Assembly: GCA_947456965.1 (NCBI GenBank)
Contig: CANGTU010000013.1
Location: 1 to 64,000 of the forward strand
Length of the DNA: 64,000 nt
Direction of reading: 5' to 3'
From: Flavobacteriales bacterium
Lineage (GTDB): Bacteria > Bacteroidota > Bacteroidia > Flavobacteriales_D > Sanyastnellaceae
Shown here one piece after another: positions 12,588 through 21,857 of this stretch. Under the pieces are notes generated by a model, which ran no database searches, was not told the origin of the DNA, and saw only the letters and a program-made list of their open reading frames with translations. The translations under genes and the position numbers were made by a program. The stretch's first letter is position 1. Every line of letters starts with the position of its first letter.

Positions 12588-14084
12588 ATGCAGTTCAATG
12601 CAGCAGATATGGCAGAACTCGGGCGGCGCGGACACACTCCTGCCTCCATTGAAGCGCAGATTAAGCGATTTACGCGCGATATCCGGCCGGTGAAACTGGA
12701 GCATCCCTGCACAGCGGGTGATGGCATTCTCAGACTGGACGCTGCTGAATGCCATAGGCTGCTCACCGTCTTCGAGCGCGAGTCGGGCCATTATCGGTTG
12801 GCGAAATTTGTACCGGCTTCAGGAGCTGCTACGCGCATGTTTGAACACCTGTTCCACTTTAGTGAGGACGCTATATCCCAGTTGACCGAGTTCTTTATCC
12901 TCCACTTCGATCGCTTTCCGTTCGTGACTCAGCTGGATGCTATGCTGACCTCCGCAGGGATCTCCCTCACTGCTCTGAAAGAGCAGAACCGATGGCGGGA
13001 AATCTTCGGCTATATCCTGGGGCCGGAAGGCTTGAACTACGCGGATACCCCTAAGGGACTGGTGGCCTTTCACCGCTATCGCAATCACGTGCGCACGGCC
13101 TTTGAAGAGCACATACCCGAGGCCCTGGCTTATGCCCGCAACGGGGCTGGTTCGTGTGCCATCCACTTCACCCTCGCCCCTGCCCATATGGGTCGCGTCA
13201 CTTCGTTTCTGCAGGATTGTATCCGGCGGGCTTATCCAGATGATCAGATCACCATTTCACACAGCGTTCAGGCCCTGCATAGCGAGACCATAGCTCTCGA
13301 CCGACAAAACCAGCCGGCGCGAGATGGATCAGGGCAGCTCATTTTCAGACCATCCGGGCACGGTGCACTGATTCAAAACCTGCCCTTATGCGAAGCTGAC
13401 ATACTCTTTATCAAGAATATTGATAATGTAACAACCGACTCGCAGCGAGAGCCGATGATTTTCTACAAGAAAGTCCTCGGTGGAATGCTTATAGAGCTAA
13501 AGACACAGGCAGGCCAGCTCCTCCGTCGCTTGTCGCATCGAGAGCCAGGCACAGAGACCGAAGCGATTGAATTTGTCCACCAGTGGTTTCAGCCCGGTAT
13601 CTCGCTGCCAGCGGATACCGACGCCCAGCGTGATGAGCTATATCGCCGGCTTGACCGCCCCATGCGCGTATGCGGTATGGTGCGCAACGAAGGTGAACCG
13701 GGAGGAGGTCCATTCTGGGTGCGGATGGCTGACGGGCAACTCTCCAAACAGATTGTCGAAAAAAGCCAGGTAGATACTGCGGATGTCCACCAGGCGCGCA
13801 TATTGGCTGAAGCGACCCACTTCAATCCCGTAGATATTGTCTGTTCATTAACCAACGAATCCGGAAAGACCTATACGCTGGATCAGTATGTGGATTACAG
13901 CACGGGCTTCGTATCCGAGAAGTTTCACCACGGAAAAGTGATCCGGGCATTGGAGCTTCCCGGCCTGTGGAATGGGGGCATGGCCCATTGGAACACAGTG
14001 TTCGTGGAAGTTCCCGTATCCACATTCCATCCAGTAAAGACTGTAAATGACCTGCTCCGGTCCGGGCATATGGAAGAAGTCTGA
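12588..14084 (+). CDS. DUF4301 family protein
   Basis: A 498-residue cytoplasmic protein. The N-terminal region contains KFVPASGAATRMF, and later segments GHGALIQNL and LGGMLIELKT recall nucleotide-sugar pyrophosphorylase folds; I recognise the whole as DUF4301, a family largely limited to Bacteroidota and of unknown function. The start at 12588 follows a TACTTTCG element (12574-12581) by 6 nt, like several other genes here; an upstream TTG at 12567 is inside the terminator T-run and less likely. It is monocistronic and converges on the ABC ATPase gene. Confidence 0.8.
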   Translation: MQFNAADMAELGRRGHTPASIEAQIKRFTRDIRPVKLEHPCTAGDGILRLDAAECHRLLTVFERESGHYRLAKFVPASGAATRMFEHLFHFSEDAISQLTEFFILHFDRFPFVTQLDAMLTSAGISLTALKEQNRWREIFGYILGPEGLNYADTPKGLVAFHRYRNHVRTAFEEHIPEALAYARNGAGSCAIHFTLAPAHMGRVTSFLQDCIRRAYPDDQITISHSVQALHSETIALDRQNQPARDGSGQLIFRPSGHGALIQNLPLCEADILFIKNIDNVTTDSQREPMIFYKKVLGGMLIELKTQAGQLLRRLSHREPGTETEAIEFVHQWFQPGISLPADTDAQRDELYRRLDRPMRVCGMVRNEGEPGGGPFWVRMADGQLSKQIVEKSQVDTADVHQARILAEATHFNPVDIVCSLTNESGKTYTLDQYVDYSTGFVSEKFHHGKVIRALELPGLWNGGMAHWNTVFVEVPVSTFHPVKTVNDLLRSGHMEEV

Positions 14085-14106
14085 TCCCTGAGGTCCGATA
14101 CTTTCA

Positions 14107-14733
14107 TCACTTGAAATCCGTGATCTCCAGGATCCGGTTGCACCAGGCCGTTTCACTTTCCACCCGATTGGAGGCAATAAAGGTTAGCCGGCCCGCAAGA
14201 TGTTCGCCCAGCAGATCGTGAAACCAGCTGACACCATGCTCATCAAGGTGAGATGTAGGCTCATCGAGCAACAAGAGTGGAGCATCACTGAGGATAGCCA
14301 AGGCCAGTTTTACCCGTTGCTTCATTCCACTTGAAAACTCCGACAGCACCTTCGTTTCGTGCAGTTCCAGCTCCATTATTTCCGGCAGTTTGCTCACAGA
14401 AATCCCAGAGCGAAGCGACCGGAAGTGAAGGTGAAAACGAATAGCCTCCTGCAGCGTGAAATTCTCATAAAGCGAAAGAGCCGGTGCACACCAGGCTACC
14501 TGGCTGTAGACCTCGCCAGGCATGACAGTCCGGCCCTGGTTTTCCCAGATTACGCGACCTTCAGAAGGAGTGAGCAAGCCAGAGAGAACGCGGAGCATTG
14601 TACTCTTACCGGAGCCGTTGGCACCGAGCACCGCCACCACATCACTCTGAGTGAATGCATCTGACACGCCACGAAAGACCCAGTACCTGCGGTATCGCTT
14701 GCCGGTATGCTCGAGACGTATATTCACGCTCAA
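14107..14733 (-). CDS. ABC transporter ATP-binding protein
   Basis: A 208-residue ATPase with Walker A (GANGSGKST), signature FSSGMKQRVKLALAI and Walker B LLLLDEPTSHLDE. The size and degenerate signature (FSSGM for LSGGQ) resemble CcmA-type small exporters. No permease is adjacent. It overlaps lpxA by 4 nt (14730-14733) as the last gene of the lpxC-fabZ/lpxA operon, so it is produced together with lipid A enzymes; whether it takes part in envelope transport is only inference. Confidence 0.85.
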   Translation of the reverse strand: MSVNIRLEHTGKRYRRYWVFRGVSDAFTQSDVVAVLGANGSGKSTMLRVLSGLLTPSEGRVIWENQGRTVMPGEVYSQVAWCAPALSLYENFTLQEAIRFHLHFRSLRSGISVSKLPEIMELELHETKVLSEFSSGMKQRVKLALAILSDAPLLLLDEPTSHLDEHGVSWFHDLLGEHLAGRLTFIASNRVESETAWCNRILEITDFK

Positions 14734-15509
14734 AGACTGTGCGGGCCGCGGATAATACCCTTATCAGATTGCCGGATAAAATCGAGGATGTACTCCTTCT
14801 CCGGTGTGCCGGCTAATTCGAGCTCTGCGGCATGCATCGCCCGGCTCATATTGGAATTATGGACATAGATCATCCTGTAAACATCCTCAATATGCGCCAC
14901 CTGCTGGTCAGAAAAACCACGGCGACGGAGACCTATGGTATTGACTCCGGCGAAACTGAGCGGTTCACGGGCAGCCTTCACGTAAGGCGGCACATTCTTG
15001 CGCACAAGAGATCCACCGGCGATGAAGGCATGCTGTCCGACACGGATAAACTGCTGGATAGCGACCACCCCTTCGATCACCACCCAGTCTTCAATGGTTA
15101 CATGTCCGGCGATATTCGCTGAGTTAGCCACAATGCAGTTATTCCCAATGAAGGCATCATGGGCCACGTGTACGTAAGCCATCAGGAGCGAATTGGAACC
15201 TACCCGGGTGGTCCAACGATCCTTCGTACCGCGGTTGATGGTGCAGCATTCACGGATCGTTGTGTTGTCGCCCACCTCAGCGGTCGACTTTTCACCCTCA
15301 AACTTGAGGTCTTGCGGAATGGCTGAAATGACCGCACCCGGAAATATTCTGCAATTCCGGCCGATGCGTGCCCCATCCATGATGGTTACGTTAGGACCAA
15401 TCCACGTCCCCGATCCGATTTCCACATCGGCGCTGATGGTGGTGAATGGCCCGATTTCTACACCCTCTCCGATCCGTGCATCGGTATGCACCATGTTCAT
15501 TGAACTCAT
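14730..15509 (-). CDS. lpxA: UDP-N-acetylglucosamine acyltransferase
   Basis: First step of lipid A synthesis: transfer of a 3-hydroxyacyl chain from ACP to UDP-GlcNAc. The 259-residue protein is a left-handed beta helix, seen as hexapeptide repeats from about residue 8 to 190 (VEIGPF, IGSGTW, IGRNCR), with catalytic-His region VAHDAFIGNNC, and a helical C-terminal domain. It overlaps lpxC-fabZ by 4 nt upstream and the ABC ATPase by 4 nt downstream, so all three are translationally coupled. Confidence 0.97.
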   Translation of the reverse strand: MSSMNMVHTDARIGEGVEIGPFTTISADVEIGSGTWIGPNVTIMDGARIGRNCRIFPGAVISAIPQDLKFEGEKSTAEVGDNTTIRECCTINRGTKDRWTTRVGSNSLLMAYVHVAHDAFIGNNCIVANSANIAGHVTIEDWVVIEGVVAIQQFIRVGQHAFIAGGSLVRKNVPPYVKAAREPLSFAGVNTIGLRRRGFSDQQVAHIEDVYRMIYVHNSNMSRAMHAAELELAGTPEKEYILDFIRQSDKGIIRGPHSL

Positions 15510-16936
15510 GCGTTTGAGGAAATTGCTGCCGTTTCTGGCTGTTTATCTTTCACTACTTGTGCCAGCATGGTGGCCTCACAGACCTCCTTGCCATTCACGT
15601 ATGCCGTTCCTCTCATGTTGACAAGGCCTCTGCGAATAGGTGACTCGAGTTTCAGTTGAAAAACCAGTGTATCACCGGGCATTACTTTTTGTTTGAACCT
15701 GACCCCATCAATCTTCATGAAATAGGTGCTGTAGAGCTCCGGGTCGGGCACCTGACTCAACGCGAAAATGCCGCCGACCTGAGCCATGGCCTCAATCTGA
15801 AGCACACCGGGCATGACCGGATTTCCGGGGAAGTGCCCCTGGAAAAAAGGCTCGTTCATGGTCACGTTTTTCACTCCGGTAATTCCCTCATTATCCATGT
15901 CAATGATCTTATCCACCAGCAGGAACGGATACCGGTGAGGGAGCATCCGCGAAATATCGTTGATGTTGTAGACCGGCGTTTTGGCAAGATCATACTTTGG
16001 AGCGGTATCCTTTTTCTTCGACAGCTTCTTCAGCATTTTGGCAAACTCCACGTTGCCGTAATGTCCGGGGCGCGCGGCGAGAATGTGTCCGCGGATAAAC
16101 TTGCCCACCAATGCCAGATCACCAACAATATCGAGGAGTTTGTGGCGTGCAGGTTCATTTTCAAACTGGAGTTTAACTGTATTCAGCACTCCGATTCCTT
16201 CCACCTTCACATCCAGATCTTCCTTGCCAAGCAAGCGAAGAATTTCCTTGATTTCACCATCGGTATAAGGCCGATCTACCATTACAATGGCATTGTCAAG
16301 ACTACCGCCCTTGATCAGTCCGTTCCGCGCAAGCACTTCCAGTTCACGGAGAAACACGAACGTGCGGCATTTGGATATCTCGTTCACAAAGTGATCAAGC
16401 TGATACATGTGCGCATGCTGCGTTCCAAGCACAGGAGAATTGTAGTCCACCATTACGGTGAGCCTGAATTCCCCGCCATTGGTGGGAACTGCAAGCATTT
16501 CGATGCCGCGCTGCGCATCTTCGTAGGTCAGGTTCTCCGTAAGGACCAGATACTCACGTTCGGCGGCCTGCTCCACGATTCCAACTGCCTGAATCGCGTC
16601 TACAAAGATGCGGGAGCTGCCATCCATGATCGGTACTTCCGGACCGTTCAGCTGGATCAGTGCATTGTCGATCATGCTACCGTATATCGCGGCCAGCACG
16701 TGTTCGGTGGTATGCACTTTTGCGCCATTGGCTTCGATCGTAGTGCCCCGCTGCGTGGTGGTCACCAGATCACAATCCGCCGGAATGAGCGGCTGACCAT
16801 CCAGGTCTACCCGCTGAAACTTATAACCGTGATTTTCAGGGGCTGGCAAAATGGTCATTTCCACCGCAGCGCCTGTATGAAGGCCCACGCCTTGCACTGC
16901 TACAGGGCCCCTCAGGGTTCTTTGTTTGGAACTCAT
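15506..16936 (-). CDS. lpxC-fabZ: Bifunctional UDP-3-O-acyl-GlcNAc deacetylase / 3-hydroxyacyl-ACP dehydratase
   Basis: A 476-residue fusion typical of Bacteroidota. Residues about 1-300 are LpxC, the committed step of lipid A synthesis, with zinc-binding [12 protein letters not shown] and [14 protein letters not shown] and the later GHYGNVEFA motif. Residues about 325-465 are FabZ, with catalytic His in [11 protein letters not shown] and Glu in [10 protein letters not shown]. Both act on 3-hydroxyacyl chains. The frame opens at 16975, but the ATG at 16936 gives the usual N-terminus and follows a TAATTTCG element (16949-16942, minus strand) by 5 nt. A decayed homologue of the first 62 codons lies at 18244-18429. 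Confidence 0.97.
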   Translation of the reverse strand: MSSKQRTLRGPVAVQGVGLHTGAAVEMTILPAPENHGYKFQRVDLDGQPLIPADCDLVTTTQRGTTIEANGAKVHTTEHVLAAIYGSMIDNALIQLNGPEVPIMDGSSRIFVDAIQAVGIVEQAAEREYLVLTENLTYEDAQRGIEMLAVPTNGGEFRLTVMVDYNSPVLGTQHAHMYQLDHFVNEISKCRTFVFLRELEVLARNGLIKGGSLDNAIVMVDRPYTDGEIKEILRLLGKEDLDVKVEGIGVLNTVKLQFENEPARHKLLDIVGDLALVGKFIRGHILAARPGHYGNVEFAKMLKKLSKKKDTAPKYDLAKTPVYNINDISRMLPHRYPFLLVDKIIDMDNEGITGVKNVTMNEPFFQGHFPGNPVMPGVLQIEAMAQVGGIFALSQVPDPELYSTYFMKIDGVRFKQKVMPGDTLVFQLKLESPIRRGLVNMRGTAYVNGKEVCEATMLAQVVKDKQPETAAISSNA

Positions 16937-17434
16937 GCGCACGAAATTAGCGCGTTTCACAGTGCCAGACGCCATCTCGCCACTGAAAGTTCAACATTGG
17001 ATTGCTCAATTTCAAACTTCTTGGGCAATACATGAGGAAGCACGTTCAAGGAATCATCGTCTTCAAGCTCATTCTTGCAAAAAAAATATCACTTAACCAA
17101 CTTAGTCTGTTTCCATATTCAATTGCAATGAAATAACTCACTGGCCAAGCGTTCATCATCGTTTTATCCCCCATTTTGCGGGTGACTTCCCACATGATTG
17201 AAAACCCGCGTCTGATCGTTTCGGAGGCCCGACGCGATCGTGTCCTGAATCCCTGATCCAATGTCTGCCAGAGTCATGGACCCTTTCGATGCTTGCAGGA
17301 TCATGCCCGAAAGAGAAGGCCTTTCAAGCGCGAGTATAATTTTGTTGCTAATCTAAAATATGTATATAAATTTGGTCGCATTAAACCGTGTTACCTGATT
17401 GAAAATTCATGGTGCACACTAAACCAAATTATCT
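16937..17434. other. AT-rich intergenic region between lpxC-fabZ and a beta-barrel gene
   Basis: About 500 bp without a convincing gene, visibly richer in A and T than its surroundings. It holds the promoter side of lpxC-fabZ at its left end and a full TTG-N19-TAAATTTG promoter for the rightward gene at 17345-17374. The only ORFs are short and match no family I recognise. Confidence 0.7.
17345..17374 (+). promoter_or_regulatory. Promoter (TTG-N19-TAAATTTG)
   Basis: TTG at 17345-17347, a 19-nt spacer and TAAATTTG at 17367-17374 match the Bacteroidota promoter pattern. It would start transcription near 17378-17380, leaving a leader of about 55 nt before the ATG at 17435. Confidence 0.8.
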
Positions 17435-17992
17435 ATGAAAAAGGTTATCCTTTGTTTATTTATTGTTGCAGTTTCAGTAATTGCAAACGGACAAATTGGC
17501 GCAGGCGTAAATCTTGGGTTTAACAGATACCCGGATGCCGATAAGTCGTTTTTGATGTACGGCGTGCATGGAATGTATGGCGGAATCAAAGACGGGAAGA
17601 TTAACTTGAGGGGGATGTTCAGCACAGGTGGTTACCGGGAATCGGTTGAAGGTCTTAGCGAATCAACTGATCTTAGATTCCGAATGTCCTTTATCACCTT
17701 AGATGCTTTGTACAACTTTAAAGAAGGCTCTATGGAAGACGGCGGCCTCTACGCTGCGCCAGGTCTTGGTTTTGCCATTGCAAATTCCGAGTTGGGAAAT
17801 GAATCAGAGAGCGCAAGCCAAATCTATATCCGGGGTCTGTTCGGTTATACCTTTGTAACGGACGGAGGGCTGGGTATTTTTGGTGAAGGTTATCTGAACA
17901 TTCCACCAAACTCAAATAGTGAAGGAGAAAGTGTAGAGGTTAATATTTACGGCACTCTGGGCGTGAACTTCGGAGTTCGCAAAAATTTCTAA
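17435..17992 (+). CDS. Outer-membrane beta-barrel protein
   Basis: A 185-residue protein with a signal peptide (about 1-19, ending ANGQ) and alternating Gly/aromatic strand patterns typical of an 8-stranded outer-membrane barrel (GAGVNLGFNRY, IYGTLGVNFGV), ending in a terminal Phe. Function unknown. It has its own promoter and terminator. Codon use looks AT-richer than most neighbours (many AAA, TTT, GAA), and it lies between lpxC-fabZ and the lpxC remnant, which may point to insertion or transfer. Confidence 0.8.
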   Translation: MKKVILCLFIVAVSVIANGQIGAGVNLGFNRYPDADKSFLMYGVHGMYGGIKDGKINLRGMFSTGGYRESVEGLSESTDLRFRMSFITLDALYNFKEGSMEDGGLYAAPGLGFAIANSELGNESESASQIYIRGLFGYTFVTDGGLGIFGEGYLNIPPNSNSEGESVEVNIYGTLGVNFGVRKNF

Positions 17993-18076
17993 TCTGCCTC
18001 CCTTATTGCTTTTCGTCGGATAAAATGATGCTCACTGCGGATTAGAATCCAACAGACTTCAGTTTACGAAGTAGCA

Positions 18077-18110
18077 CTAAAAATGCCTGTCAGAAGACAG
18101 GCATTTTTAG
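18077..18110. terminator. Strong rho-independent terminator
   Basis: A perfect 15-bp inverted repeat, 18077-18091 and 18096-18110, with a 4-nt loop (agaa), A-rich on the left and T-rich on the right. It ends the beta-barrel transcript and could work in both directions. Confidence 0.9.
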
Positions 18111-18240
18111 TTTCACGATGGTTAAAGCTATTCCAAAGTAATCTCCTGCACCCATAGCATCGGAAAGGAATTTTGGTAATTTCTCCGAAATCAACTCTAT
18201 TGCCTCCAAACGTGTATGCTGCTCGTAATCTATAAGTGTC
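18090..18240 (-). pseudogene. Possible 3' fragment of an unidentified gene
   Basis: Read on the minus strand, directly after the lpxC remnant, this stretch gives RLRAAYTFGGNRVDFGEI and, after one frameshift near 18165, GAGDYFGIALTIVK followed by a stop inside the terminator stem. It looks like the C-terminal end of a beta-barrel-type protein with one frameshift, joined to the lpxC remnant. This is weak: no family recognised, and it may be chance. Confidence 0.25.
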
Positions 18241-18243
18241 TCA

Positions 18244-18429
18244 CTGCGTGCCGGTGACCAGGTCACAATCTGCTGGAATGACGGGGGTGGCCCTACACAA
18301 CCATGCGCTGAAACTTAAACCCAATGTTATCAGGGGCCGGAAGAATACTCATGGTCACCTGCTCCCCGTATGCAAGCCCACTCCTTCCAGTGTAACAGGG
18401 GCGGCCAGCGTGCGCTGTGTGTCGCTCAT
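18244..18429 (-). pseudogene. lpxC: Decayed 5' end of a second lpxC gene
   Basis: From the ATG at 18429 the minus strand reads MSDTQRTLAAPVTLEGVGL and HTG, then shifts frame near 18363 to VTMSILPAPDNIGFKFQRM, then shifts back near 18300 to [13 protein letters not shown] and a stop. This aligns along all 62 residues with the start of the intact LpxC ([38 protein letters not shown]). The two frameshifts compensate, and the rest of the gene is gone. Nucleotide identity looks only moderate, so it is an old or foreign copy, not a recent duplicate. Confidence 0.88.
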
Positions 18430-18702
18430 GCGTCAAAAAAAATACGATTTCCTAAGCGCCATTGATGAATCGCGGAGAATTGACGAGAAGAAATGGTGAA
18501 CAATCATTATCCACGACCACTTTCCAATATCCTTTTTTTTGAATCCCATACACGCACAATCGGCACGTTGATAAAGAACCAAGGTCATGCGATTACTCAG
18601 CAATAATCCTGCAGCTATTCGCCCCGCCAGAAAATTTGGAACGGTACTCGCCAAGTGAGCGAGTTCTCTTCATTTTTCAAAATACAACAAAAACCAACTC
18701 GT
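18430..18702. other. Intergenic region before the second beta-barrel gene
   Basis: About 270 bp with no gene I can support. It includes sequence upstream of the lpxC remnant (a TATTTTTTTTG stretch on the minus strand that may be its old promoter). No clear TTG/TAnnTTTG pair was seen for the rightward beta-barrel gene. Confidence 0.5.
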
Positions 18703-19374
18703 ATGAAAAAACACGTACTTCTCGTACTCTGCTGCCTTGGCTTGTTTGCCGGCGCAGCAAACGCTCAGTTGACCTATGGCGGTAAGGCCGGTCTGAACTA
18801 CTCCATCATCACCACCACCTTCAATGAAGGTGAGAAGCCAGATGACTGGGAAAATGCAACCGGTATCGGATTCCATATCGGTGGCTTTGTGAACTACGCG
18901 ATCAACGCCAAGTTGAGCATCCGTCCGGAACTCCTCTTCAGCTCTCGTGGAACGCGGATTTCCAGTTCGTCTGAACTCCTCGGGATTAACTTTGACATAG
19001 AGTCAACATCAACCTACAACTTCGTAGAGGTTCCTATTCTCCTCGGAATTGGCGGTGAAACCGGCCTGCAGGTGCATGTAGGCCCTTCAGTCAACCTGCT
19101 GCTGGGCGGAAAGACCAAGACTGAAGTCACCACCACCTTTGGTGGTAATTCGGAAACCGAAACGGAAGAAATTACCGGCAGTGAATTCACCGAAGGGATG
19201 CGCGGATTGGACCTTGGCGTTGTGCTCGGGGCAGGTTTCAACCTGGAGAGTGGTCTCGGATTCGGCGCCCGCTATCAGCGCGGACTGACCTCCATCAATG
19301 AAGAAGATACCGATATGGTCGTTTCCAACTGGAACCTGATTCAGGTATATCTGTCCTACACTCTAGGAAAGTAA
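18703..19374 (+). CDS. PorT-like outer-membrane beta-barrel protein
   Basis: A 223-residue protein with a signal peptide (about 1-21, ending ANAQ). The segments YGGKAGLNYS, FHIGGFVNYAI, KLSIRPELLFSSRG and ARYQRGLTSI are typical of the outer-membrane beta-barrel family (OMP_b-brl_2, PorT-like) common in Bacteroidota. Function unknown. The frame opens at 18655, but the ATG at 18703 starts with the signal peptide MKKHVLL. It is followed by a terminator shared with aconitase, and its 5' side faces the lpxC remnant. Confidence 0.88.
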   Translation: MKKHVLLVLCCLGLFAGAANAQLTYGGKAGLNYSIITTTFNEGEKPDDWENATGIGFHIGGFVNYAINAKLSIRPELLFSSRGTRISSSSELLGINFDIESTSTYNFVEVPILLGIGGETGLQVHVGPSVNLLLGGKTKTEVTTTFGGNSETETEEITGSEFTEGMRGLDLGVVLGAGFNLESGLGFGARYQRGLTSINEEDTDMVVSNWNLIQVYLSYTLGK

Positions 19375-19394
19375 ATTCCATTGGGATAACAAGC

Positions 19395-19420
19395 AAAAGG
19401 CCGCACGATAGCGGCCTTTT
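19395..19420. terminator. Bidirectional rho-independent terminator
   Basis: Stem aaaaggccgc (19395-19404) / gcggcctttt (19411-19420), 6-nt loop. It lies between the convergent beta-barrel and aconitase genes. Confidence 0.9.
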
Positions 19421-19439
19421 CTTTTGTGAACTGCAGAAC

Positions 19440-21713
19440 TCAATTCGTCAGGCTCCGGCGAATCAGGTTCAGCGCCCCGCCGGCTTTGAACCATTCAATC
19501 TGCTGGGCATTGTAACTGTGATTCACCGCAATCACATCCTTCGATCCATCTTCATGTGCCAATTCGAGATGGAGTTGTTTCTCGGGAGCGAAGGAAGTCA
19601 GATCTGTGAAATGAATCAGGTCATTTTCCTGAATCTTATCGTAATCCGACTCGTTGGCAAAAGTCAGTGCCAGCATACCCTGCTTCTTCAGGTTTGTTTC
19701 GTGGATACGCGCAAACGACTTCACGAGAATCGCACGCACTCCGAGGAACCGGGGCTGCATGGCGGCATGCTCGCGGGATGAGCCTTCCCCGTAGTTGGAG
19801 TCACCCACCACGATGGTCGGCACAGCAGCGGCCTTGTATGCGCGCTGCACCTTCGGTACTTCATCATATTCCCCGGTAAGCTGGTTCTTTACCTTGTTGA
19901 TTTCTCCATTGAAGAAATTGGTCGCGCCAATCAAGGTGTTGTTGGCAATGTTATCGAGATGACCGCGGTAACGGAGCCACGGACCGGCCATGGAAATATG
20001 GTCGGTGGTACACTTGCCCTTTGCTTTAATGAGCACGCGCGCTCGTTCAATGTTTCGGCCATCCCATTCGGGGAAAGGAGCCAGCAACTGAAGACGCTCG
20101 CTGTCCGGTGCCACAGCCACCTGAATGCCGCTGCCGTCAGCTGCCGGAGCCTGATAACCCGGCTCATCCACATCAAAGCCCTTTGTCGGTAGTTCATCGC
20201 CGCTCGGAGCATCAAGTTTTACATGTTCTCCTTTTTCATTCACCAATGTATCGGTGATCGGATTGAACGTGAGATCACCGGCGATTGCCAGTGCGGTGGT
20301 CAGTTCAGGCGACGCGACAAAAGCGAGGGTATTCGGATTTCCATCGTTACGACTTTGGAAGTTGCGGTTAAACGAGTGCACAATCGTATTGCGCTCCTTC
20401 TTCTCCGCACCCACGCGCGCCCACATTCCGATGCAAGGGCCGCATGCGTTGGCGAAAACTTTGGCTCCGATCTTATCAAATGTGGCGATGAACCCGTCGC
20501 GCTCAATGGTAAAGCGCACCTGCTCAGAACCTGGAGTGATAGAAAACTCTGCCTTTGGCTTGAGCCCTTTGGCTACAGCCTGTTGAGCAAGAGAGGCTGA
20601 CCGTGCGATATCCTCATAGGATGAGTTGGTGCATGAGCCGATGAGTCCGACTTCCACCTTCGTAGGCCAGTTGTTTTTCGCAGCTTCCTCTTTCATTTTG
20701 GAAATCGGAGTAGCGAGATCCGGGGTAAACGGACCGTTGAGGTGCGGCTCCAGCTCGCTCAGGTTGATTTCAATGACTTGATCAAAATACGCCTCAGGAT
20801 TGGCATATACTTCCGGATCGCCGGTAAGATGCTCGCGGATACCGTTGGCCAGATCAGCCACAACAGCACGTCCGGTGGCCCGCAGGTAGCGCTCCATGCT
20901 GTCATCATAGCCAAACGTAGAGGTGGTGGCTCCGATTTCAGCGCCCATGTTGCAGATGGTTCCTTTGCCTGTGCATGAGAGCGACTCCGCCCCTTCGCCG
21001 AAATATTCCACAATGGCTCCGGTTCCTCCCTTCACGGTCAGAATGCCAGCCACTTTCAGGATGACATCCTTTGCGGATGCCCATCCGTTGAGTTTCCCGG
21101 TCAGTTTGATCCCGATGAGCTTGGGCCACTTGAGTTCCCAAGCCATACCGGCCATTACGTCCATCGCATCTGCACCACCCACACCGATGGCGATCATGCC
21201 AAGACCACCGGCATTCACCGTATGCGAATCGGTACCGATCATCATACCGCCGGGGAATGCATAATTCTCAAGCACTACCTGGTGAATGATCCCGGCGCCC
21301 GGTTTCCAGAAACCGATACCGTATTTATTGGAAATGGAAGAAAGGAAGTTGAATACTTCATTGTTCTTATTCAAAGCCTCCTGAAGGTCGGTGTCAGAGC
21401 CCACCTTAGCCTGAATGAGGTGATCGCAGTGCACTGTGGAGGGCACGGCCACCTGGGGTCGGCCGGCCTGCATAAACTGGAGGAGGGCCATCTGCGCTGT
21501 AGCGTCCTGCATAGCCACGCGGTCGGGAGCGAAATCAACGTAGGATTTTCCGCGTCCGAATGCGCTCACCTTCTCCGGTTCCCAGAGGTGGCTGTACAGG
21601 ATTTTCTCGGAGAGGGTCAGGGGTCTGTTGACTACCTCGCGGGCAGCAGCGATGCGCCCTGGGATGCGGTTGTACACCGCCTGGATCATGTCCAGATCGA
21701 ATACTTTGCTCAT
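19440..21713 (-). CDS. acn: Aconitate hydratase
   Basis: Converts citrate to isocitrate in the TCA cycle. The 757-residue enzyme is of the mitochondrial-type aconitase used by Bacteroidota. The [4Fe-4S] cysteines are seen in [10 protein letters not shown] and [11 protein letters not shown], and the C-terminal swivel domain contains the [15 protein letters not shown] motif. The frame opens at 21767, but the ATG at 21713 starts the standard [10 protein letters not shown] sequence. A TATATTCG element lies about 27 nt upstream. It is monocistronic and divergent from the ABC permease gene. Confidence 0.96.
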   Translation of the reverse strand: MSKVFDLDMIQAVYNRIPGRIAAAREVVNRPLTLSEKILYSHLWEPEKVSAFGRGKSYVDFAPDRVAMQDATAQMALLQFMQAGRPQVAVPSTVHCDHLIQAKVGSDTDLQEALNKNNEVFNFLSSISNKYGIGFWKPGAGIIHQVVLENYAFPGGMMIGTDSHTVNAGGLGMIAIGVGGADAMDVMAGMAWELKWPKLIGIKLTGKLNGWASAKDVILKVAGILTVKGGTGAIVEYFGEGAESLSCTGKGTICNMGAEIGATTSTFGYDDSMERYLRATGRAVVADLANGIREHLTGDPEVYANPEAYFDQVIEINLSELEPHLNGPFTPDLATPISKMKEEAAKNNWPTKVEVGLIGSCTNSSYEDIARSASLAQQAVAKGLKPKAEFSITPGSEQVRFTIERDGFIATFDKIGAKVFANACGPCIGMWARVGAEKKERNTIVHSFNRNFQSRNDGNPNTLAFVASPELTTALAIAGDLTFNPITDTLVNEKGEHVKLDAPSGDELPTKGFDVDEPGYQAPAADGSGIQVAVAPDSERLQLLAPFPEWDGRNIERARVLIKAKGKCTTDHISMAGPWLRYRGHLDNIANNTLIGATNFFNGEINKVKNQLTGEYDEVPKVQRAYKAAAVPTIVVGDSNYGEGSSREHAAMQPRFLGVRAILVKSFARIHETNLKKQGMLALTFANESDYDKIQENDLIHFTDLTSFAPEKQLHLELAHEDGSKDVIAVNHSYNAQQIEWFKAGGALNLIRRSLTN

Positions 21714-21857
21714 GGATTTTCGGACGTTTCGAAAGTGGCGCGAATATACGCTACGGGTTGCCTCCACGGGACATCATGCTGCCGCTCGCAGGGCGTGATA
21801 TGCCGCTGGTCACAGCAATCGTGCAGTTCTCGGAACCCCGGGATTACCTTTCGCCCG

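Noticed and set aside
15656-17035. 459-codon ORF on the plus strand
   Set aside because: Antisense to lpxC-fabZ; His-rich shadow of the conserved gene.
18236-18499. 87-codon ORF on the plus strand
   Set aside because: It is the reverse strand of the lpxC remnant and resembles the shadow frame of the intact lpxC.
21222-21857. N-terminal extension of the ABC permease
   Set aside because: Lies antisense within aconitase; the transmembrane protein starts at 21858 after a promoter-like element.
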